The position numbers and the translations under genes were made by a program. Positions 1 to 8,735 of a stretch of 64,000 nt of DNA are shown in pieces. The stretch covers positions 1 to 64,000 of the forward strand of contig JAUWMI010000021.1 of the NCBI GenBank assembly GCA_030613245.1. Reading direction: 5' to 3'. Positions within the stretch are counted from its first letter, which is position 1; every line of letters begins with the position of its first letter. The DNA comes from Candidatus Sumerlaeota bacterium. Lineage in GTDB: Bacteria; Sumerlaeota; Sumerlaeia; MWCT01; JAUWMI01. Under the pieces are notes generated by a model. That model had not been told where the DNA came from, made no database searches, and saw only the letters and a program-made list of their open reading frames with translations.

Positions 1-277
1 ATATCAGCAGCACAAGGTTCATACCTCCCACCACCATAAAGAAAGCTTTCGGAAACTGATATCTCTGCTGGAGCACGACTTCAGATTCTTGCAATAATGC
101 ACGGCGCTGTTCTGGTGTGGTTGCGCGCTGGAGATCTTCGAAACTTACGGTCTGCTTCTGTGCGAATGCTGAGACTCTCCCTTTGAATGCCAAAGCATTG
201 ACGACAAAAACCAGACAGATAATGAAAATTGCAACCAGAAGACCGTAAAATGTCTTGGTAATCTCTGCCGCTGTCAT
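1..277 (-). CDS. Hypothetical membrane protein, 3' end outside the window
   Basis: The reading frame is open from an ATG at 277 to the left edge, so only about 92 N-terminal residues are visible and the C-terminus is missing. Residues about 9-31 form a strongly hydrophobic segment (signal anchor or first membrane helix). A soluble, Gln/Glu/Arg-rich stretch follows, and a second hydrophobic segment begins near residue 80, just where the sequence is cut. An AAGGAC element lies about 10 nt ahead of the ATG. I do not recognise the family. The layout suggests a small integral membrane protein with two or more helices. Confidence 0.55.
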   Translation of the reverse strand, partial: MTAAEITKTFYGLLVAIFIICLVFVVNALAFKGRVSAFAQKQTVSFEDLQRATTPEQRRALLQESEVVLQQRYQFPKAFFMVVGGMNLVLLI

Positions 278-390
278 GTTTCGTTCACCGTCCTTTGCAT
301 CTTCGTGAGATTTCGACGTTCCCTTTCTCCCCTACTACGGCATCACTCTATATGAATCAACCCTTTTATTGGAAAATCAGGAGCAACCTG

Positions 391-445
391 CCCGCCGCGG
401 CGGGTCGTCCCTACACTCTGAATTTGCACACCGTGCCGTCGTGGT
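391..445. repeat. Small palindrome and CGTGCCGTCGTGGT repeat unit
   Basis: Positions 391-404 are a perfect 14-base GC-rich palindrome (CCCGCCGCGGCGGG). Positions 432-445 read CGTGCCGTCGTGGT, which recurs exactly at 59527-59540 inside a larger inverted-repeat element. This gap between the membrane-protein start and the rimO stop therefore holds repeat debris rather than a gene. Confidence 0.5.
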
Positions 446-462
446 AAAATATTTCTTTCGTT

Positions 463-1818
463 CTATTCTCTTAGTAGCTTTACGACTTCCCCTTCAAAAT
501 CATAGGCGTCCGCGCTGGTGATTCGAGCCAAAACCCATTGCCCGGGAACCAGCTTCTGCGCGGAGTGGCACGCTATGTATCCATCAACTTCTGGTGCTTC
601 TCCCTCGGATCGCCCGAGATACACGTGCGCGGGAGTAACGGACTGCTCAATGAGCACTCGTCTGGTTGTGCCAATGGTCCGCCTGTGGCGGATGCCGGCA
701 ATCTCCGCCTGAAGGCGCATCAAAGTCTCGCGGCGCCTCTGCCTGGTGCGCTGCGGCACCTGATCAGTATAGCGCGCTGCTTCTGTTTCCCCCTCAGCCG
801 AATATTCGAACACGCCCAGACGATCAAACTGTAGTTTCTGGATACCATCGCAGAGCACGCGAAACTCTTTCCGTCCTTCGCCAGGAAAGCCGACAATGAG
901 CGTGGTGCGAATGGTCACGCCGGGGATGCATCGCCGCAGCGTCTCAACTGTGTTAACAACTTGCTCTGGCCCATAAGGCCGTTTCATCCGCTGCAATACG
1001 CGGCCATCCAGATGTTGCACAGGCAGATCAACGTACTTGCAAATCTTCTTCTCTTCCGCAATACAGCGGATTAATTCCGGTCGCATATCGAGCGGCGAGA
1101 GATAGAGCAGACGAACCCAGAACCGACCCGGCAAGGCACAAAGTTCCTTGACGAGATCCTCCAGCCGGTAGTCTGGATAGAAGTCCATACCATATTTTGC
1201 AGTATCCTGTGCAACGAGATTAAGTTCCTTGCATCCGCGACCCAGCAAAGCACGCGCCTCATCCAGAAGAATCTCATGTGGCACACTGCGATACGGGCCT
1301 TTGATCCGCGGGATAGTACAAAACGAGCACGTGTGGTCGCACCCGTCAGCGATCTTCAGGAACCCATACGGCAAATCATCTAACGCCTTTCGCGCGTACG
1401 GCCGTTCGATGGCCACGCTCGGATTAGAGGAACGCAGAATCGGCCGCGCTGCGCTGTGCTGGTCTGTCTGCTCAACGAGCGCGACTATTTGCTCAAACAT
1501 TCCCACCCCAGCCTGGGTATCAATCTCCGGAATTTCCTTGCTCAGCTCTTCGGCATAAAGTTGTGATAGGCAGCCAATCACGATGAGTTTCAATTTGCTT
1601 GAAGACCTGGCTTTCTCCTTTGCCCAGTCAAGAATTGTCTCAATTGACTCGGATTTCGCCTCCTCGATAAACCCACAGGTATTAATCAGCACGACGTCCA
1701 TTGTCAGGCCCTTCTCAGCGCGAAAAACGTCGTGGCCTCGTGCCTCCAAAAGACCTGCCAGATACTCGTTATCCACCGTATTCTTGTCGCACCCAAGTGT
1801 CACTATTCCGATCTTCAT
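463..1818 (-). CDS. rimO: Ribosomal protein S12 methylthiotransferase RimO
   Basis: RimO is a radical-SAM enzyme with two iron-sulfur clusters that adds a methylthio group to the conserved Asp of ribosomal protein S12. The N-terminal UPF0004 domain shows its three cluster cysteines (C10, C48, C83). The radical-SAM CxxxCxxC motif is at C160, C164 and C167, followed by PRIKGPYRS, which is typical of RimO rather than the tRNA enzyme MiaB. The last ~65 residues look like the TRAM RNA-binding domain. The 451-residue length is normal. A GGAG about 10 nt ahead of the ATG is a modest ribosome site. The gene stands alone, divergent from the next gene. Confidence 0.95.
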   Translation of the reverse strand: MKIGIVTLGCDKNTVDNEYLAGLLEARGHDVFRAEKGLTMDVVLINTCGFIEEAKSESIETILDWAKEKARSSSKLKLIVIGCLSQLYAEELSKEIPEIDTQAGVGMFEQIVALVEQTDQHSAARPILRSSNPSVAIERPYARKALDDLPYGFLKIADGCDHTCSFCTIPRIKGPYRSVPHEILLDEARALLGRGCKELNLVAQDTAKYGMDFYPDYRLEDLVKELCALPGRFWVRLLYLSPLDMRPELIRCIAEEKKICKYVDLPVQHLDGRVLQRMKRPYGPEQVVNTVETLRRCIPGVTIRTTLIVGFPGEGRKEFRVLCDGIQKLQFDRLGVFEYSAEGETEAARYTDQVPQRTRQRRRETLMRLQAEIAGIRHRRTIGTTRRVLIEQSVTPAHVYLGRSEGEAPEVDGYIACHSAQKLVPGQWVLARITSADAYDFEGEVVKLLRE

Positions 1819-2041
1819 TCGTCAATCGCTCCAAACCTTAGGCCGTGGCTTCCTCGTCATCCAGAAAAGAATCTTATCAACCCCCAGACTCGGGTTGTCC
1901 AATGAAAAAAACCTTATCCTCTTGACATGCTTAAATATTCAATTACTGTACATAGCAGACAGTTATACAAAATTCAGTTGATGCCGAAAAAACAGGCGCT
2001 GCGGCCAACGTGGCATAGCGTCCTTTGGTGCAAGAAGTTCC

Positions 2042-4159
2042 ATGCTCACTCGCCCTATACGCTATATAATAACCGTCCTTGCGCTTCACTGGATGGGTTA
2101 CGTTCTTTATCTCTATTTGAGCACTGATGCTCATCAGCTCCGCCTGGGGTATTATTTTTCGGGTTTCTTTTCACAGTTCGGACACTACGTTGGATGGAAC
2201 ATCGGCTACCTGCGGGATTTTGCCTTCCTCGTACTCACTCTGCTGCTGGCCGCATCACTCGGGTCAACAATTCTCTCCTGGATCGGGATGACAGAGCTCA
2301 AAGGACTTGAGCGCGTGTGTTTCTCTGTGACCGTGGGCCTGTTTGTGTTGGGCATGGTTACGTTTGCCATCGGTATAGTTGGCGGGCTGTATCGCGTCAT
2401 ATTTTACCTGCTTTATACGGCTGGCATTGTCTGTTATCTCCCGCGATGGGTTCGACACCTGAGCACCCGCATTGGCCTCAACGTCCGTACCCGTGACCGC
2501 GCAGTGTGGCTGATTCTCTTCCTTTTCGCTGTCCTGTTCATCGTAGGATTTCTCTACACCCTGACCCCGCCGACACAGAGCGATGGCCTGCGCTACCACC
2601 TGGCGGCGCCCCAGGAGTACATGAAGATGCATCGCATCCACTACCTGGAGCTAAACGCCTTCAGCAACTTTCCTTTTCTAATTGAGATGCTTTTTATGCT
2701 GGGGATGATCCTTTCCAGCGATATTTTGGCGAAGCTATTTCACTTCTCCATGCTTTGTCTGACAGCACTGCTTCTCGGTTGCTTCTGGAAGCGCTTTCTC
2801 GAAGGTTCGAACGGCGCGGCTAATGCATCAGAAACCAGGTCGGCGAGCTTTGATTTCCGCGCACTGCTCGTCCCGGCAATTTTTGTCACTACGCCTGCGG
2901 CGTTCATCGTGTCGTGCTGGTCATTCGTTGATCTAGGTGTCACGCTCTATTTTGTTGCGATGATCTACAGCCTTTGCCTGTGGGCACGCTTTCGCTCCAC
3001 TCCGTGTTTAGTGCTGTGTGGCATTATGGGAGGAGCTGCACTGGGAACAAAATATACGATGCTCATCTTTGTGGCACTTGCTGCTGCCCTGATTGTTTTC
3101 ACCCCTCGGCAAGGCGCACGGCCGAAGCGCGCACGCTGGAAGGATGCGCTTGTGGCATTGGTGATTGCTCTTGTTCTGGGCTCCCCCTGGTACGTTAAAA
3201 ATGTAGCGAACACTGGAAATCCGGTTTATCCACTGGCCTATAATCTTGTTGAAGGAAAGGACTGGAGCGAAGCCAACGCACAGTTCTACGCTGCGAAGAC
3301 GCAAGAGAAAGGTTTCGGCAAATCGCTCTTGCATCTGCTGGCAAGCCCATGGGATATGGCGTTCGACTGGGACAAATTCGAAGAGTTCAATCCCGGGATT
3401 CTATATCTTCTCTTCGTCCCTCTGCTTGTGATGCTCCCACTGGTCTGCATGCGCACTCCACAGCCAACACGCATTATCCTACTGTATCTACTCATCTTCG
3501 CATGCGTGTTTTACGTAGTCTGGTTCTTCACTTACCAGAGCAACAGATTTCTGTTGCCATTTTTTGCTTTACTCTCGCCTCTTATTGTTTTTATGATCCA
3601 AGAAATACGTACAGGCAGGGCACTGCTGGCGCGTATCGTGCTCTCGGTCGTGCTTGTTGTATTGAGCTATAATACCCTGTGGATCGTGAGATGGATCACG
3701 ACGGAAGCATCACCCCAGCCGTCGCCTGTTGTTCTCGGTTTTGAGTCGCGAGATGACTACCTGACCAAGGCGCTGCTTCACTACCGCTGTTTCCAATATC
3801 TCAATGCAGTTGTAGAGCCGGATGAAACCGTGTTATTCGTCGGCGAGCATCGGGGCTACTATTGCAATACGCGGTATCTGAGCAGCGACTGGTTCGACAC
3901 ACCGTATATCCTGAAACTCATCCGCGAGACACGCGACAACGGTGAGCTAATTCAGTGGATGCGCGCCCAAAAAGTTCACTACGTGTTTTTCAACCTGGCT
4001 GAGCTGCGTCTGTACGAGGAGCGCTACTTCAGGCCGAGGTTTCAACCAGAGGAATATCAGCGTTTCCGCGATTTTGTTACATCAAAGGAATTTCGCCGAA
4101 CCTTCTTCTCGTTCAACGACATGTATGTCGCCCGGCTTCGTAGTGTAGAAGAAAACTAA
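2042..4159 (+). CDS. Polytopic membrane glycosyltransferase-like protein (GT-C / GT39-like)
   Basis: The 705-residue protein has about a dozen hydrophobic segments and a C-terminal soluble region of ~140 residues. After the fourth or so helix comes TPPTQSDGLRYHL, which resembles the first extracytoplasmic loop of GT-C enzymes, where an Asp acts at the catalytic site. Enzymes of this fold move sugars from polyprenyl-phosphate carriers onto lipids or proteins at the outer face of the inner membrane. The exact substrate cannot be read from sequence. No ribosome site precedes the ATG. A TTGACA at 1923-1928 may mark its promoter. It is divergent from rimO. Confidence 0.7.
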   Translation: MLTRPIRYIITVLALHWMGYVLYLYLSTDAHQLRLGYYFSGFFSQFGHYVGWNIGYLRDFAFLVLTLLLAASLGSTILSWIGMTELKGLERVCFSVTVGLFVLGMVTFAIGIVGGLYRVIFYLLYTAGIVCYLPRWVRHLSTRIGLNVRTRDRAVWLILFLFAVLFIVGFLYTLTPPTQSDGLRYHLAAPQEYMKMHRIHYLELNAFSNFPFLIEMLFMLGMILSSDILAKLFHFSMLCLTALLLGCFWKRFLEGSNGAANASETRSASFDFRALLVPAIFVTTPAAFIVSCWSFVDLGVTLYFVAMIYSLCLWARFRSTPCLVLCGIMGGAALGTKYTMLIFVALAAALIVFTPRQGARPKRARWKDALVALVIALVLGSPWYVKNVANTGNPVYPLAYNLVEGKDWSEANAQFYAAKTQEKGFGKSLLHLLASPWDMAFDWDKFEEFNPGILYLLFVPLLVMLPLVCMRTPQPTRIILLYLLIFACVFYVVWFFTYQSNRFLLPFFALLSPLIVFMIQEIRTGRALLARIVLSVVLVVLSYNTLWIVRWITTEASPQPSPVVLGFESRDDYLTKALLHYRCFQYLNAVVEPDETVLFVGEHRGYYCNTRYLSSDWFDTPYILKLIRETRDNGELIQWMRAQKVHYVFFNLAELRLYEERYFRPRFQPEEYQRFRDFVTSKEFRRTFFSFNDMYVARLRSVEEN

Positions 4160-4354
4160 GGATCCTCCAGTCCCGGATATAGACAGCAGGAATACCCGTA
4201 ATCACAATATGAAAGAGATAAGCCAGGCGGTCAAATACTCCGGGTAAAAAGGCTTCACAGCCACCAACCCGAAAGATATGCGGCCAAACACACGCTCAAT
4301 GGATACCATGTAAACATTGCATACCAGGCACGATTTCACCAAGGAGCAGACACG

Positions 4355-5923
4355 ATGGCTTGCCCGATTCAGACAGCGTTGATCAGCGTCTCAGACAAAA
4401 CCGGAATTGCCGATTTTGCGCGCGAGCTGACTACTCACAACATTACGATCTTCTCAACTGGCGGAACCCTTAAGACATTACAGGATGCGGGCATTTCAGC
4501 TCAACCGCTCTCTGAGCTGACACATTTCCCTGAACTTCTGGGTGGTCGTGTTAAGACCCTCCACCCAGGCGTCTTTGCAGGCATTCTGGCACGTCGCAGT
4601 AACGCCAGCGATATGGAAGCGCTAACTCAGCATGATCTGCGCCTCATTGATCTTGTGGTGGTCAATTTGTACCCATTCGAAGAGATTACAAGACAAGCAG
4701 AAGCAACTCCTGAACAAATCATCGAGCAGATAGACATTGGGGGGCCATCATTAATACGTGCAGCAGCCAAGAATTTCTCTGACGTTACTGTGGTCATTGA
4801 CCCGGCTGACTATGACCGCGTGACGCAGGAGCTTCGCGCCACAGGCGGGAGCATATCGCCCGACACGCGGCGCTCCCTTGCAGCCAAGGTGTTTCACCGT
4901 ACCAGCCAGTACGACCAGTGCATTGCAGACTTCTTCCAGCACCTCACTGGCGAGGCACAGCCACCTCCGACTGAAATGTTTGCACCTCAACTCACACTTC
5001 AATACCAGAAGGCTCTGGACCTCCGCTATGGAGAAAATCCTCATCAGCAGGCTGCACTCTATCGTGAACAGGCCGTCGGAGAGACGTCGGTAGTGACGGC
5101 TAAGCAGCTGCACGGGAAAGCGCTGTCATACAATAATATTGCGGATCTGGACACCGCACTGGAGATGGCGAGGGAGTTCGACGAGCCAACTGCAGTTATC
5201 CTTAAGCACGCCAATCCCTGCGGGGTAGCCTCAGCCGAGATCCTGCTTGACGCTTACCAACTGGCACGCGAGTGCGATCCGGTGTCGGCATTCGGCGGCA
5301 TTATTAGCCTCAATCAGACAGTGAACGAAGCCACTGCCGCTGAGATTGCCTCCACTTTTATTGAGGCAGTCATTGCGCCAGGCTACGAGGAAGGCGCGCT
5401 CGCGCTATTGACAAAAAAGAAGAACATTCGCCTGCTCGCTACCGGCCAGTTTAGCCAGAGATATCCGGCCATGACGGCGCGCAGTATCGTGGGCGGCATG
5501 CTGATGCAAGCACGCGATCTTGCTACGGTCACCCCAGACGATCTCAAGATTATGACTGATGCGCAGCCTACGCCGGACGACATTCAGGGGATGCTGTTCG
5601 CATGGAAGGTGGCCAAATGGGTCAAATCAAACGCCATCGTGTATACGACCAAGAACTGCACGGTTGGCATTGGCGCAGGACAGATGAGCCGTATTGATTC
5701 CGCTAATTTAGGCATGAAAAAAGCTCTGAAGTCACTTCAAGGAACCTACATGGCCTCTGACGCGTTTTTTCCGTTTAGCGACTCGATTGATGCAGCCGCC
5801 CTGGCTGGTATTCGCGCGATCATTCAACCCGGCGGCTCGATCCGTGACCAGGAAGTGATTGATGCTGCAAACCAGCACGGCCTGATTATGGCTTTTACCA
5901 ACGTGCGTCACTTCCGGCACTAG
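4355..5923 (+). CDS. purH: Bifunctional AICAR transformylase / IMP cyclohydrolase PurH
   Basis: PurH carries out the last two steps of de novo IMP synthesis: formyl transfer to AICAR from 10-formyl-THF, then ring closure. The N-terminal cyclohydrolase (MGS-like) domain shows the KTLHPG motif near residue 67. The C-terminal transformylase domain shows RYGENPHQ and KHANPCG. The 522-residue length matches the family. Ribosome site AAGGAG lies 8-9 nt ahead of the ATG. It precedes a purE-containing gene by 59 nt on the same strand, so the two purine genes probably share a transcript. I saw no purine riboswitch-like structure in the 195-nt leader. Confidence 0.96.
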   Translation: MACPIQTALISVSDKTGIADFARELTTHNITIFSTGGTLKTLQDAGISAQPLSELTHFPELLGGRVKTLHPGVFAGILARRSNASDMEALTQHDLRLIDLVVVNLYPFEEITRQAEATPEQIIEQIDIGGPSLIRAAAKNFSDVTVVIDPADYDRVTQELRATGGSISPDTRRSLAAKVFHRTSQYDQCIADFFQHLTGEAQPPPTEMFAPQLTLQYQKALDLRYGENPHQQAALYREQAVGETSVVTAKQLHGKALSYNNIADLDTALEMAREFDEPTAVILKHANPCGVASAEILLDAYQLARECDPVSAFGGIISLNQTVNEATAAEIASTFIEAVIAPGYEEGALALLTKKKNIRLLATGQFSQRYPAMTARSIVGGMLMQARDLATVTPDDLKIMTDAQPTPDDIQGMLFAWKVAKWVKSNAIVYTTKNCTVGIGAGQMSRIDSANLGMKKALKSLQGTYMASDAFFPFSDSIDAAALAGIRAIIQPGGSIRDQEVIDAANQHGLIMAFTNVRHFRH

Positions 5924-5982
5924 CCGACAAAGCCTGTCCATTTCAGGCGGCGCGCTTTGCCGCTGAAAAGAGGAATAAGCCT

Positions 5983-7353
5983 ATGAAAACTGCAAAAATT
6001 GGCATTGTTATGGGAAGTCGTTCGGACTTGAGCATCATGAAGAAAGGCATGGAGAGGTTGGATGCCATGGAGGTGCCGTACGAACTGATCATCGCCTCTG
6101 CACATCGAACGCCGGAGCGCCTTCAGACGTGGGTACGCGATGCAGAGAAACGCGGGATCGAAGTGATCGTTGCCGGGGCTGGTGGCGCAGCGCACTTGCC
6201 AGGTGTCATTGCTTCCCAGACGCTTCTTCCCGTAATTGCCGCGCCTCTCGACACGACCCACCTGCGAGGTGTGGACGCGCTATACTCAATCGTTCAGATG
6301 CCAGCAGGTATTCCTGTAGCAAGCGTTGGGATTAACAACACAGAGAACGCGGTATTGCTGGCCGTGCATATCCTGGCAACGAAATATCCTGAGCTGCGTA
6401 CAAAATTGCGGCAGTATCGCCGTGACATGGCCCAGAAGATCGCAGAGCAGAACGAGAATCTCCGGGAAGAGATGCCTGCGGCACGGCTGCAAACGGCCAA
6501 AGGCAAAACTAGTCCTAAGAAGTCGAAGGAACGCCGCCTGTCGCGCATCGAGGAGGATTTCGAACGCTACTCTCAGACCCTGATGAACGAAATGGCAGCA
6601 CGCGCCGAACAGGACGAAACGGCACGCACGCAAAAGCGCGATACTACACCCACCAGCGTCCCGATTGAAGAGAAGGAAGAGCCCGCCCCTGCGTCGGAAA
6701 AACGCCCAAAACCCCAGATACTCAAGGTTGATCCTGAACGGCCTGATCCCGTGGCTATTGAAGAAGCGATGACCGTGCTTCTCAATGGCGGCATTGTGGC
6801 CTTTCCTACTGATACGGTTTACGGGATCGGCACAGACGCCACCAATCCCTCGGCCGTGAAAAAGCTCTACGAGATTAAACAGCGCAGTCCCGATAAAGCC
6901 ATTCCCGTACTCATTCACAACCTGAAAATCCTGGGAGCAATGGTTAAAACTATCCCGCCGGCTATCCAGCCGATACTCGAAGCCTTCTGGCCTGGGTCAA
7001 TCACAATTGTCTTTCAAAAGCACTTGAACACCCTGCGTGCAGTATCGTCTGAAGAAACCCTTGGGGTGCGCATCCCGAATAGTATGATTTCGTTGGGTCT
7101 CATCAGCATGGTCTGTCGCCCTGTAGCAACAACCAGTGCCAATATCTCCGGCCAGGTGCCGGCCACTACGGCCCAACAGGTGCAGAACTACTTTGGCGAC
7201 CAGATTGATTTGATTCTCGACGGCGGGCCAACGCCCGGCGTCGCGGTCTCAACGGTGTTGAGCGCAGCCGCCGAGCCGTTCGAAATTCTGCGCGAAGGGG
7301 ACATAACCCGAGAAAAGCTTCGCACCCTGCTTGGCGATAAGCTCAAATCGTGA
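5983..7353 (+). CDS. Fusion of PurE (N5-CAIR mutase) and TsaC/Sua5-type threonylcarbamoyl-AMP synthase
   Basis: One uninterrupted 456-residue frame carries two unrelated enzymes. Residues 1 to ~160 are class I PurE, the mutase that turns N5-CAIR into CAIR, with GSRSDL, SAHRTPER and GAGGAAHLPG. Residues ~245-450 are a YrdC/Sua5 domain, which makes threonylcarbamoyl-AMP for the t6A37 tRNA modification, with FPTDTVYGIGTDA, KQRSPDKAIP and TSANISG. Between them lies an ~85-residue Lys/Glu/Arg/Pro-rich linker, probably flexible or coiled. Both halves keep their signature motifs, so both should be active. The gene lies behind purH in a likely purine operon. The fusion partner is unusual; no stop or frameshift separates the halves. 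Confidence 0.9.
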   Translation: MKTAKIGIVMGSRSDLSIMKKGMERLDAMEVPYELIIASAHRTPERLQTWVRDAEKRGIEVIVAGAGGAAHLPGVIASQTLLPVIAAPLDTTHLRGVDALYSIVQMPAGIPVASVGINNTENAVLLAVHILATKYPELRTKLRQYRRDMAQKIAEQNENLREEMPAARLQTAKGKTSPKKSKERRLSRIEEDFERYSQTLMNEMAARAEQDETARTQKRDTTPTSVPIEEKEEPAPASEKRPKPQILKVDPERPDPVAIEEAMTVLLNGGIVAFPTDTVYGIGTDATNPSAVKKLYEIKQRSPDKAIPVLIHNLKILGAMVKTIPPAIQPILEAFWPGSITIVFQKHLNTLRAVSSEETLGVRIPNSMISLGLISMVCRPVATTSANISGQVPATTAQQVQNYFGDQIDLILDGGPTPGVAVSTVLSAAAEPFEILREGDITREKLRTLLGDKLKS

Positions 7354-7488
7354 CTACACGTCATGGGCAAGTTAGAGCCTTCTGGATGCGCTTTTATTGC
7401 TTTTCGCATAAGTAAAGAAACAGCCAAAGCTGCTGAAGGCCTTATTTTTGTGCGGATGCTTAGCCTTGAACTGTGCCATTCAACGTGG

Positions 7489-7507
7489 CACGGGCATCTT
7501 GCCCGTG
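7489..7507. repeat. CACGGGC/GCCCGTG hairpin repeat, copy 1
   Basis: CACGGGC and GCCCGTG form a 7-bp stem around the loop ATCTT, preceded by GTGG. The same stem recurs at 41901, 42029 and 56132, always between genes. Confidence 0.7.
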
Positions 7508-7543
7508 TAGATTCATCCGCCTAGGCGGATGTCACGCATAGTT

Positions 7544-7572
7544 GTAGGGGCGTATTGCAATACGCCCCCTAC
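7544..7572. repeat. GTAGGGGC-arm palindrome 1 (inner GTATTGCAATAC)
   Basis: Arms GTAGGGGC and GCCCCCTAC enclose the inner palindrome GTATTGCAATAC, giving a nearly perfect hairpin. It is the first of 13 related palindromes in the window. Its right arm has one extra C. Confidence 0.85.
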
Positions 7573-8175
7573 AATTCTGAACTTTCGAACTTTTTCCAAG
7601 TAGCCCAGGTGCGGTGAGGCTTTAAGAGCTCCATCAAGGGCGTTAAGATACGCGAATTATCCAGGATGCCTTTGTTTGAGGCCGCCTTGAGGCGGTCTCT
7701 TCTCTGCATTCGCCCAGGCGAAGTGAAAGCGAAAGTGGGCAAAATAAAAACCACCAGGGTTCACCCTGAAGGGCGCTTTAGCGTCGCTTATCCACCCGCG
7801 GCTTTAGCCATTGCAATCTGAGCCACTGCGAGAAGCCACGCTGAAGCGCGCTACTGTCGAGTATTCTTCTTTTACCCCCCAGCTAAAGCAGGGGGCAAAA
7901 AAGAGTCCGCCGAGGCGGACTAAAACCTAAAGCCCAGCTGCTCCTCAGAGCAATGTGGCGAAGGCCTCATAGCTAAAAATCGACGGCTCTGGCATTTTCG
8001 TTCAGCTTGCATTCAGGGCTTAAAGTAAACGAAATTCACCGCGCCAAAGGCGGGTAAATCGCCTTGATGACATTGCCCAAGCCTGATAAGAGCTTCTTAC
8101 GGGGCTGAAGCATTCAATAAAGTTCTAAAGTTCAGTACAATTAATATTATCTATGAACCAAATGAAACGTAACTC

Positions 8176-8676
8176 ATGGCCATCCGATCTTCTGCACCAA
8201 CAGGCATAATGCGACGAATCACCATTCTCATTGCATCAGTATTGTACAGCGGATATTGCCCTGTAGCGTCAGGAACCGTTGCTTCCGGGCTGGCGCTGGG
8301 CGTCTATCTTCTGATCTGGCCATTGAACTCATTGACCGGGGGTAATGTATACTTTTACCTCGCTCTTCTCGCAGGCCTGACAGGTATTGGTATCTGGACT
8401 GCAAGCTACGCAGAAGTCTATTTCAATGAAAAGGATAGCCACAAGATCGTCATAGACGAGTTTGCCGGTTTTTTTTACGCCATGCTGCTCTTGCCGCCAA
8501 CGGCTTTTAATCTTGTTGGCGGCTTTCTGATCTTCCGGCTCCTTGATGTCGTGAAGCCTTTCCCTATCCACCGTTCTCAGCGTCTGCCGGGCGGCATTGG
8601 CGTAATGTGCGACGACATCCTGGCCGGCCTGTTCACCTGCGGCATTATGCATCTGGTGTCCGTGCTCGTACGATGA
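8176..8676 (+). CDS. pgpA: Phosphatidylglycerophosphatase A
   Basis: PgpA removes the phosphate from phosphatidylglycerol-phosphate in the inner membrane, finishing phosphatidylglycerol synthesis. The 166-residue protein has several membrane helices. It shows the family motifs VIDEFAG (acidic, metal site), RLLDVVKPFPI and the late GVMCDDILAG. A second ATG at 8209 (11 codons in) is an equally possible start, since neither has a strong ribosome site. It is followed by pfkA on the same strand with a palindromic repeat three bases after its stop codon. Confidence 0.88.
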   Translation: MAIRSSAPTGIMRRITILIASVLYSGYCPVASGTVASGLALGVYLLIWPLNSLTGGNVYFYLALLAGLTGIGIWTASYAEVYFNEKDSHKIVIDEFAGFFYAMLLLPPTAFNLVGGFLIFRLLDVVKPFPIHRSQRLPGGIGVMCDDILAGLFTCGIMHLVSVLVR

Positions 8677-8678
8677 TT

Positions 8679-8706
8679 GTAGGGGCGTATTGCAATACGC
8701 CCTTAC
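8679..8706. repeat. GTAGGGGC-arm palindrome 2 (inner GTATTGCAATAC)
   Basis: Same family and same inner palindrome as at 7544. It begins 3 nt after the pgpA stop and ends 30 nt before the pfkA start, so it must be transcribed if the two genes share an mRNA. The right arm reads GCCCTTAC, with a T-rich stretch after it. Confidence 0.85.
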
Positions 8707-8735
8707 TTTATGATCCACTTAAAAAGGAGGCTGTC

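Larger units (their letters stand above)
7354..8175. other. 822-nt gene-free region, repeat-rich
   Basis: No convincing gene is visible. The region is made of short self-complementary pieces: a CACGGGC hairpin (7489-7507), the perfect palindrome CATCCGCCTAGGCGGATG (7513-7530), a GTAGGGGC-type palindrome (7544-7572), a GCCGCC/GGCGG hairpin near 7681-7702 and GTCCGCC/GGCGGAC near 7905-7920. Further stretches look like degraded repeats with 'gaagggcgctttagcg' text. It reads as an accumulation site for small repeats between the purine operon and pgpA. Confidence 0.6.

Noticed and set aside
4160-4354. Purine riboswitch ahead of purH
   Set aside because: I could not find the conserved three-way-junction core sequences; the leader looks unstructured.
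6286-6918. 210-codon minus-strand ORF over the PurE-TsaC linker
   Set aside because: Antisense to a frame whose both sides encode recognised domains; the Phe/Arg/Cys-rich product reflects the charged linker codons.
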